NCBI GenBank assembly: GCA_009928745.1
Contig: SACC01000088.1
Location: 1 to 6,057 of the forward strand
Source: Clostridia bacterium
GTDB taxonomy: Bacteria > Bacillota > Clostridia > Christensenellales > CAG-1252
Direction: 5' to 3'
Length of the DNA: 6,057 nucleotides
The notes under the pieces are model-generated. The model was not told where the DNA came from, did no database searches, and saw only the letters and a list, made by a program, of their open reading frames with translations. Both the position numbers and the translations under genes were made by a program. Below, piece after piece: positions 1-5,446 of this stretch; the first letter of the stretch is position 1; the number at the start of each line of letters is the position of its first letter.

Positions 1-1327
1 CATAGAATTCTTGATTCTTTGGTACATCCACAAGGTAATAATTGCTAGGAATATTTTGACAGTAAAAATCCGAAAAATGATTCGAGGGATTGACAACACA
101 TTGATTATCCGAACTAATCTGCCCTAGATATTCAACACCCATATTATTATTTGCATAAACGCTTACACCTGCAAAATCTTCTTCGCCGCCGGTAATATCA
201 ACAATCTTTACCGCGATCGGCACTTCGGGTTCTGTACCGTCAAATGTTACCGCAAGTTGCAGCGACCCATAGGACTTGATTGCTTGTGTCAAATCAACAC
301 TCTTGCGACGCACTTTGCCGTCCCCGCAGATTGTAAATATTGAGTATTCTTCAGCGCTGGAAAATTTGTAGTTTTTTGTTGTATAATAACCATTGTTATA
401 TTGTAATGCGGTATAATTATCACCGTCTTTTTGCGCAAGAAGATATATTCTGGCGCCGAAAATCGACCCGTCATTGTATGGTGTAACGGTATATGTGACA
501 TCTTTTACGATATCGTTATCGTCAAGTTCAATACGATCCGCCGCTAATTCCCCGACAGTTACTAGCCGCTCTCCAAAATAGCTATATTGATAATCCGCAA
601 TATCATAGTATCTAAAGTTTATTTCATAACTTTTACTGACTGCATAATAAAAATAATTTCCTTGCTTGTGTGAGATAACTTTGTTATTACTGTCAGTATC
701 AAATTGAATCGACTTGTTTGCTCCTATATCAATCACTATCAAAGTTTGAGTCTTTAAGATTAACATAGCCGTTTTTGCTATACTTCCGCTCAAAACATCG
801 TCTTGAGTAAGACTGATTGTATAGCTCCTGTATGCGCTACCTGCGCTGATTGTTACCGAAGCATTTTCAACCGCTTTTATTTTTATGTCGTAATTACCTC
901 TTGTTTCCGTATACGAAATTATATCGGAGCCTGTAAGATTAACGGCGCTATAATTTGCTTCTGTAACAACCTCAAGCACCATGAAAACATAGTTTTCGGA
1001 AAATTCCACATCAACCGAGTAGCTTTTTGCCGCATCAAAGTCAGTACTGTTGACAATTACAGTCTTGGCAATGTATCCGTTGACGGTTAATGTATAAACA
1101 CTACGCAACATATTGGTTTTTGTAATGGTTATTATACTACCTGTTTTGACGATATCATCCGAATCATCAGTGCTACGTATTGTAACAACCGATGCAGCTA
1201 AGTCCTCGTTCACAATATTAATTACAATTGTTCCGCTGTTTTTATAGGTAATAATGTCACTTTGACAAGCAACAAAAGCGGTAAGAGACACGGCAATCAG
1301 TAATATAATCAATAATACTTTTTTCAT
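1..1327 (-). CDS. Secreted lipoprotein with tandem beta-rich repeats, partial (C-terminus beyond left edge)
   Basis: The frame is open from the ATG at 1327-1325 to the left edge, giving 442 residues and no stop. The N-terminus (MKKVLLIILLIAVSLTAFVAC) is a short lipoprotein signal peptide: two lysines, a hydrophobic core and a lipobox-like FVAC with Cys21 as the predicted lipidated residue. The mature part is rich in Ser, Thr, Asn, Asp and Tyr and alternates hydrophobic and polar residues, as beta-sandwich surface proteins do. I see about five weakly similar units, marked by Gly63, Gly144, Gly223 and Gly313 and by LTQDD/LTQAI-like strands; the fifth begins near residue 370 with a pattern like carboxypeptidase-regulatory or PEGA domains. 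The start is supported by GGAGG eight bases upstream. It is the last visible gene of the ABC operon, so it is probably the extracellular partner or substrate-contacting part of that transporter. I do not recognise a named family. Residues C334, C410 and C423 are the only other cysteines. Confidence 0.85.
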   Translation of the reverse strand, partial: MKKVLLIILLIAVSLTAFVACQSDIITYKNSGTIVINIVNEDLAASVVTIRSTDDSDDIVKTGSIITITKTNMLRSVYTLTVNGYIAKTVIVNSTDFDAAKSYSVDVEFSENYVFMVLEVVTEANYSAVNLTGSDIISYTETRGNYDIKIKAVENASVTISAGSAYRSYTISLTQDDVLSGSIAKTAMLILKTQTLIVIDIGANKSIQFDTDSNNKVISHKQGNYFYYAVSKSYEINFRYYDIADYQYSYFGERLVTVGELAADRIELDDNDIVKDVTYTVTPYNDGSIFGARIYLLAQKDGDNYTALQYNNGYYTTKNYKFSSAEEYSIFTICGDGKVRRKSVDLTQAIKSYGSLQLAVTFDGTEPEVPIAVKIVDITGGEEDFAGVSVYANNNMGVEYLGQISSDNQCVVNPSNHFSDFYCQNIPSNYYLVDVPKNQEFY

Positions 1328-1335
1328 ATCCCTTC

Positions 1336-1340
1336 CCTCC
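1336..1340 (-). promoter_or_regulatory. Ribosome binding site of the lipoprotein gene, overlapping the upstream stop codon
   Basis: On the minus strand the junction reads TAGGAGGGAAGGGATATG. GGAGG begins with the last base of the TAG stop of the second permease and lies eight bases before the ATG. Only 12 bases separate the two genes, so a ribosome ending the permease sits on this site. This fixes the lipoprotein start at 1327. Confidence 0.85.
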
Positions 1341-3097
1341 TATTTCTCATCGTACAGCGTCTTGAGTATCGACTGATAAGCCGTTACACGCGAAGCGGTA
1401 AGCGCAAACATTACCCCGATTAATGTAGTTGTTAAAAACGCGGCGCCGAAGGCAATAGGAAAATATATAAAATTAATCGTAAAGCTGAATATCTCTCCAA
1501 GATAAGAGAAAGCGTAATCAAGTCCGTATTTTATACCAAAACTAAGCCCCGTACTAAAAATAGCCGTTATTATGAAAGTTCGGAAGAAAATAATAAGTAT
1601 CTCGAACATATAAAGACGGGGAATAACTTTGCTTTTCGCGCCGATCGCCCTCATAACTCCGATATAATTTTTTCTACTTTCTACCGAATACCGGATAGTA
1701 TTAAGCAGATTGAGAATATTGGTAAATAATAATATTCCTCCTATTGCCGTGAAAACTATAATGATTATCATTCCTATTTGGTCAATCATATTGAATTGAA
1801 TATAGATCTCATTAGCGATAAGCTGAGAAAGTCTTGCCGCGCTCATTTCCGAATACGTATCCTTAAGTATAAGCTTAATTTCGGCAAGCTGCTCTGAAAG
1901 AGTTTCGAAGCTATCGAATTGCATGGAAAGCTGCATTTTACATAATGTGTATGCCTGCTTATTGTTTTGATATGTTTCCTCATATCCATCGGCAAGCGAA
2001 TGCAAAAACAGCATATATTGACCTTCAATATTCTTATCAAGCACATCTTCCATATCCATATTAAAGGTAAGTACGCGACCGTTATCAGTATCGTTAATGG
2101 TATAACCTATCGGAACGTAATCTAATCTGCCCTCTTCGTAATAGACTGATGCAGCCGTTACCCATACATGCGATTCGCTTTCTCTGCCGGGTAAATCATA
2201 GTACTTTTCGCTTATAATGCCAACCACCTTGTATTGATAACAAAGATATGTTTGAATTTGTGTTCCTGTATTTGCTTGTACCCAGTCGTTATTAGGATAA
2301 TGATCGTTATCAATATTCATATAACTTTCCAAACGACCGCCCTCGTAGAACTCGGGATAAGCGATTGAAATATACTTGCCTGCAATATCTTCCTTGTCGA
2401 TGCTCCATTGCTTTAGCATCGTCTCGGATAGTATTATCTCGCCTTTGCCGCGCGTATCCGCATCAAAACCGTCATTGCATAAAGATATCAGCGGGTTTGA
2501 CTTACCAGTCATTGCCTTATAATCCTGCAATTCGGCAGATGTAAAAAGCGCAGCCGATGATAGCTCGGGAAAAAGTATTTTTAATGAGTTCATCGCGCGA
2601 ACGTTTTCGTTATAATAATTATTGTTTTCACTGCTTTTTGAAATAGTTGTCGTACTTTCTTCAGTTAGATCCGAGTCATATATAATAAGATTAACATCCT
2701 GATTGCGGCTATCTAATAAAAACGATAGCAAGCGATACTCCGCAAGCATATAATCCTCAAGTCCTTCCATTTCAACTAAATCGCTATACTTTGAATACGC
2801 TGAAACACCTTCCACATAATCATTGTCCGATGAATGCTCGCGATAAGCAACACTTGCTGAAGCGTCATTAATGTTTTTTAGCGGAATACTAGCCGACGCG
2901 GCGAGTCTGACCTCGTTGACTTGCGTTGATACGTCCTTGTAAAAAGCTACTGCAAAGAATATCATAGGTATAAGCAATATGAGACCAAAGGACATACCAA
3001 AAATAGTATTTTTTGTGGATTTTTTTCTTGCCTTAATACTAAGCCCGCTTAAGCGTATATAATCGGATAATTTCATTCTGGTTCTTCTGATTTTCAT
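1340..3097 (-). CDS. FtsX-like (MacB-type) ABC transporter permease, larger subunit
   Basis: This is a 585-residue membrane protein with the 1+3 helix plan of type VII ABC permeases. TM1 is at about 32-52, a large extracytoplasmic domain at about 53-438, TM2 at about 441-466, TM3 at about 497-522 and TM4 at about 541-566. Between TM2 and TM3, residues 471-503 carry the family's cytoplasmic coupling stretch (SVESRKNYIGVMRAIGA, then MFE before TM3). Within the outer domain, residues about 219-247 (GEIILSETML, then DIAGKYISIAY) resemble the MacB periplasmic core pattern, though the domain is larger than usual. The start at 3097 is preferred over an internal Met8 because GTGAGGTGG lies seven bases upstream and the ATG overlaps the preceding TAA as TAATG. 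It is expected to pair with the 469-residue permease and the ATPase. The substrate is unknown: lipoprotein movement, peptide efflux or control of cell-wall enzymes are all possible for this superfamily. Confidence 0.93.
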   Translation of the reverse strand: MKIRRTRMKLSDYIRLSGLSIKARKKSTKNTIFGMSFGLILLIPMIFFAVAFYKDVSTQVNEVRLAASASIPLKNINDASASVAYREHSSDNDYVEGVSAYSKYSDLVEMEGLEDYMLAEYRLLSFLLDSRNQDVNLIIYDSDLTEESTTTISKSSENNNYYNENVRAMNSLKILFPELSSAALFTSAELQDYKAMTGKSNPLISLCNDGFDADTRGKGEIILSETMLKQWSIDKEDIAGKYISIAYPEFYEGGRLESYMNIDNDHYPNNDWVQANTGTQIQTYLCYQYKVVGIISEKYYDLPGRESESHVWVTAASVYYEEGRLDYVPIGYTINDTDNGRVLTFNMDMEDVLDKNIEGQYMLFLHSLADGYEETYQNNKQAYTLCKMQLSMQFDSFETLSEQLAEIKLILKDTYSEMSAARLSQLIANEIYIQFNMIDQIGMIIIIVFTAIGGILLFTNILNLLNTIRYSVESRKNYIGVMRAIGAKSKVIPRLYMFEILIIFFRTFIITAIFSTGLSFGIKYGLDYAFSYLGEIFSFTINFIYFPIAFGAAFLTTTLIGVMFALTASRVTAYQSILKTLYDEK

Positions 3098-4506
3098 TAC
3101 GCCACCTCACTTATTACCGATATTACATCCATATTAATAACTCTTGACAAACTCTTTCTGGCAAAGAGAAGTGACATTATAATGAACGCTGCTACCACAA
3201 TAATGGGGATGTAGAATGGCATAATAACCACGCTACCGCTTGTAAATCCGACCATAGCCATCAGCGAATCGACAAGCGGGTAAAAATATGCTTTGAAAAG
3301 ATTGAGCAGTCCGTAAGCGATACCCGTTGCAATAATAATTACGCATAGTATCTCTTGCTGTACTATTCTTTTTATGCCGCTGCCGGTCAAACCGACCGCC
3401 ATCATAACGCCGAAGAACTTTTTGTTTTTATCAACGGATATCATAACGGAGTTGGCAACGCTGCCAATAGAGATTATAAGAATAATAAAGCCGATAAACA
3501 CGCCTGCGCCTATCATTACTCCGCCGATTGTACGGACACTAGTGAGATTGTCGACGATATCGCATCTGAATCTTTTGCTCTCTCTTTTATTATAAATATT
3601 GGGCTGCATAGTTGAATTGACATTCTTAACGATAGTAGCCATTTTTTTATATTCTTCATTGAAGACATATCCGTATTTGGGCTCGCTTATTATGCGTAGC
3701 GAATAAATATCCAGATTATCTTCCATCATCTCATACATTGTTATCGCTTCAACGAATATTTCATAGTTACAATTCAACTCTTCAAGCGCCTCATTCAAAA
3801 ATATTCCTCTAATCTTGAATACTTCTGCTCTTGCAAATAGAGTGTATGTTATATTATCTTCTGTTATATATCTTTGGCACGAAATAACTACATTGTCTCC
3901 TATCTTTAGGTTGTTGCCCAAAAGCGACGCATTGGCAATAAAAGATTCGCTTACCCACACATTTTTTGTGCCTTCGTCGTCAATATCCCATAGTCTTCCT
4001 GCTTTTAGATAGCTTATATCCTTTGACATATAATCAAGGTCTCCCCAAGCGGAAAAAACATTCAGATTACTTCGTGACGTATTATAGCGGCTATAAAGTT
4101 GCCCGCTATTTACAATGCTATCCAGCGCGGCTTGTGTCGGCTTGGATGTCATATCGTAAAGATAGTACGACTCCAAGTTGCCGCTAATTACGGCGTTGTC
4201 TATCAACTCGGGATATGGCGCGAATTGATTAATAACGTATTCGTATTCGGCTTGATTGATACCTCTGCTGACGCCTGATGTGCCATCTGCAGAAACATAA
4301 TAGTTCTGAAGATTGAATACTGCGCCCGTTTTGTCGAACATCGCAACATAAGCGTTGTCCACGCTCTTGTAAAAACTAAGCAACATAATACTGATAACCA
4401 TAATTAAAAGACTGACAACCAATACAATGATAACTGTAATCAGCGTTCTTATTTTATTATGTATTATACTGTGAAGTGCAATTTTAAAAGAATCGGCGAA
4501 CCTCAT
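3097..4506 (-). CDS. FtsX-like (MacB-type) ABC transporter permease, smaller subunit
   Basis: This 469-residue permease has TM1 at about 21-45, an extracytoplasmic domain at about 46-325, TM2 at about 327-355, TM3 at about 380-405 and TM4 at about 430-449. The cytoplasmic coupling stretch is at 357-387 (SVDKNKKFFGVMMAVGL, then QQE). In the outer domain, residues about 166-208 (YLKAGRLWDIDDEG, NVWVSESFIANASLLGN, LKIGDNVVI) match the typical MacB periplasmic core pattern of a Gly-Arg turn, a 'vvvse' strand and an 'iGd' turn. The ATG overlaps the ATPase stop as ATGA, and AGGAG lies 11 bases upstream inside the ATPase gene. The next permease starts on its last base. The two permeases differ strongly in length and sequence, so a heterodimer of the LolC/LolE kind is more likely than a MacB-like homodimer; this is inference from gene order. 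Confidence 0.93.
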   Translation of the reverse strand: MRFADSFKIALHSIIHNKIRTLITVIIVLVVSLLIMVISIMLLSFYKSVDNAYVAMFDKTGAVFNLQNYYVSADGTSGVSRGINQAEYEYVINQFAPYPELIDNAVISGNLESYYLYDMTSKPTQAALDSIVNSGQLYSRYNTSRSNLNVFSAWGDLDYMSKDISYLKAGRLWDIDDEGTKNVWVSESFIANASLLGNNLKIGDNVVISCQRYITEDNITYTLFARAEVFKIRGIFLNEALEELNCNYEIFVEAITMYEMMEDNLDIYSLRIISEPKYGYVFNEEYKKMATIVKNVNSTMQPNIYNKRESKRFRCDIVDNLTSVRTIGGVMIGAGVFIGFIILIISIGSVANSVMISVDKNKKFFGVMMAVGLTGSGIKRIVQQEILCVIIIATGIAYGLLNLFKAYFYPLVDSLMAMVGFTSGSVVIMPFYIPIIVVAAFIIMSLLFARKSLSRVINMDVISVISEVA

Positions 4507-5180
4507 TTGCGTCTGAGCTCCTTATCTAACAAACCGTCCTTGATAACGAAAACCACGTCTGCCTGTTTTGCATCGTCAATATTATGCGTAACGAGCACCA
4601 CACTCTTGCCTTCTGTGCATATCTGCCTGAGTATTTTGATTACTTCTGCGCCGTTTGCGCTATCTAGGTTACCTGTAGGCTCATCCGCTAGTACTATCGA
4701 CGGATCATGCACGAGCGCCCTTGCAATCGACACCCTTTGTTTTTGACCGCCCGACAATTCATTGGCTTTCTTATTAACCTTATCAGTTAAACCCAGCTTG
4801 CCGATTATCTTTCTTGCCGCCGCTTCTCTCTCTCTTTTGGGTATCCCTCTTATGGTAAGCGGCATAGCTACATTTTCAAGCACTGTGAATGTCGGCTCCA
4901 AATAAAATGATTGAAAAATAAAACCCGTAGTACGGTTACGGTAATCCGCCAGCTCGTTATTCGATAAGGAAGTGAGGTCTAAGCCCTCCGAATACACCTT
5001 ACCCTCGGTAGGAGAATCCAAGCCGCCGATAATATTCATAAGAGTAGATTTACCCGAACCGCTCTTACCGATAATCGCTGTAAATTTACCGTCTTCAATC
5101 TTCATATTGACAGTTTTTAACGCATGAACTGCGGCGTCCCCTTTGCCGTATGTCTTTACTACATCACGAAGCTCAATCAT
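4503..5180 (-). CDS. ABC transporter ATP-binding protein, MacB/LolD/FtsE-type
   Basis: This complete 225-residue ATPase is of normal length for the family that energises FtsX-like permeases. All catalytic motifs are present: A-loop Tyr11, Walker A GKSGSGKST at 38-46, Q-loop Gln90 in FIFQSFYL, signature LSGGQ at 142-146, Walker B IVLADE at 162-167 with Glu167, D-loop NLDS at 171-174 and H-switch His199. The sequence LADEPTGNLDS is typical of the MacB/LolD group. It would bind ATP in the cytoplasm as a dimer and drive movement of the two permeases encoded next. The start at 5180 is supported by AGGGAGG five bases upstream. It is the first gene of the operon; its stop overlaps the next start as ATGA. 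The ATPase alone does not reveal the substrate, and LolD, MacB, FtsE and bacitracin-type exporters look alike at this level. Confidence 0.97.
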   Translation of the reverse strand: MIELRDVVKTYGKGDAAVHALKTVNMKIEDGKFTAIIGKSGSGKSTLMNIIGGLDSPTEGKVYSEGLDLTSLSNNELADYRNRTTGFIFQSFYLEPTFTVLENVAMPLTIRGIPKREREAAARKIIGKLGLTDKVNKKANELSGGQKQRVSIARALVHDPSIVLADEPTGNLDSANGAEVIKILRQICTEGKSVVLVTHNIDDAKQADVVFVIKDGLLDKELRRK

Positions 5181-5203
5181 AAGCGCCTCCCTATCTTTAT
5201 AAT

Positions 5204-5232
5204 ATATTAATATAAATATTACTTTTAGTCAA
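5204..5232 (-). promoter_or_regulatory. Candidate sigma-70-type promoter of the ABC operon
   Basis: On the minus strand a TTGACT -35 element (5227-5232) is followed after 17 bases by TAATAT (5204-5209), a 4/6 match to the -10 consensus. Transcription would start near 5197, leaving a very short leader before AGGGAGG at 5186-5192. The region is so AT-rich that other -10 registers are possible. A tandem hexamer lies just upstream of the -35. Confidence 0.5.
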
Positions 5233-5233
5233 T

Positions 5234-5245
5234 ATGCTAATGCTA
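5234..5245. repeat. Tandem ATGCTA hexamer next to the ABC operon -35 element
   Basis: Two perfect copies of ATGCTA stand head to tail on the plus strand (TAGCAT twice on the minus strand), two bases upstream of the predicted -35 of the ABC operon. Position suits an activator site or UP-element-like DNA, but a 12-base repeat can arise by chance in AT-rich sequence. Confidence 0.4.
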
Positions 5246-5282
5246 ATATATAATATTTAATATACTTAATAATGAATCGGAG

Positions 5283-5348
5283 TTGACAAAAATGTCCTTA
5301 TTATCCACTCCGCAATTAATTGAACATAAATAATTGCATATTTGTCAA
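5283..5348. repeat. Widely spaced inverted repeat TTGACAAA / TTTGTCAA
   Basis: TTGACAAA at 5283-5290 is matched perfectly by its reverse complement TTTGTCAA at 5341-5348. The two arms enclose a second inverted repeat and a 10-base palindrome. Each arm contains TTGACA, but neither has a convincing -10 element at 16-18 bases, so I do not call them promoters. Confidence 0.4.
5312..5337. repeat. Inverted repeat GCAATTA / TAATTGC with a 10-base palindrome
   Basis: GCAATTA at 5312-5318 is repeated in inverted form as TAATTGC at 5331-5337, separated by 12 bases. The left arm overlaps the perfect palindrome CAATTAATTG at 5313-5322. The arm centres are 19 bases apart, about two helical turns, which suits a protein dimer on one DNA face. 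A further GCAATT at 5384-5389 overlaps the -35 of the radical-SAM gene. Confidence 0.45.
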
Positions 5349-5354
5349 ATATAA

Positions 5355-5379
5355 ATAATGTAAACATTTGTTTAATTAT
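5355..5379. repeat. Imperfect inverted repeat upstream of the radical-SAM gene promoter
   Basis: ATAATGTAAAC (5355-5365) and GTTTAATTAT (5370-5379) form an inverted repeat around the four-base spacer ATTT, with one unpaired G. It ends two bases before the -35 element at 5382. It could be an operator or simply AT-rich dyad sequence; there is no T-run after it on the plus strand to suggest a terminator. Confidence 0.45.
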
Positions 5380-5381
5380 TC

Positions 5382-5410
5382 TTGCAATTTGCTTTTAAGT
5401 GTTGTATAAT
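5382..5410 (+). promoter_or_regulatory. Near-consensus sigma-70-type promoter of the radical-SAM gene
   Basis: TTGCAA (5382-5387) and a perfect TATAAT (5405-5410) are separated by exactly 17 bases. The start of transcription is expected near 5417, giving a leader of about 30 bases. The leader contains the ribosome binding site GATGAGG (5435-5441), five bases before the ATG at 5447. Confidence 0.8.
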
Positions 5411-5446
5411 ATGTATGTAAACAAAAATTCAGATGATGAGGATTAT

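Noticed and set aside
289..501. Minus-strand open frame of 70 codons
   Set aside because: It lies in another frame of the lipoprotein gene, which reads openly through the whole segment with a signal peptide and ribosome binding site.
803..1090. Plus-strand open frame of 95 codons
   Set aside because: It is antisense to the lipoprotein gene, has no visible ribosome binding site and shows no recognisable domain.
3009..3026. A7 and A6 runs in the larger permease as a programmed frameshift or slippage site
   Set aside because: The runs encode lysine-rich residues next to TM1 as expected, the main frame stays open to a full-length protein, and I see no alternative product that would need a shift.
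4459..4746. Plus-strand open frame of 95 codons
   Set aside because: It is antisense to the ATPase motifs (Walker B, signature region), so it is a shadow of that gene.
5301..5309. DnaA-box-like TTATCCACT
   Set aside because: It matches TTATCCACA at 8 of 9 positions, but it is a single copy without a cluster of boxes or nearby replication genes, so an origin is not supported.
5283..5311. TTGACA on the plus strand as a second promoter
   Set aside because: The bases 16-18 downstream (around CACTCC) do not resemble a -10 element, and a much better promoter lies at 5382-5410.
5321..5330. Half of a Gram-positive LexA box (TGAACAT)
   Set aside because: The required matching GTTC half is missing at the right spacing.
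5320..5348. TTGACA on the minus strand as an upstream promoter of the ABC operon
   Set aside because: At 17 bases the -10 position reads GTTCAA, a poor match; the TTGACT/TAATAT pair nearer the gene is better placed.
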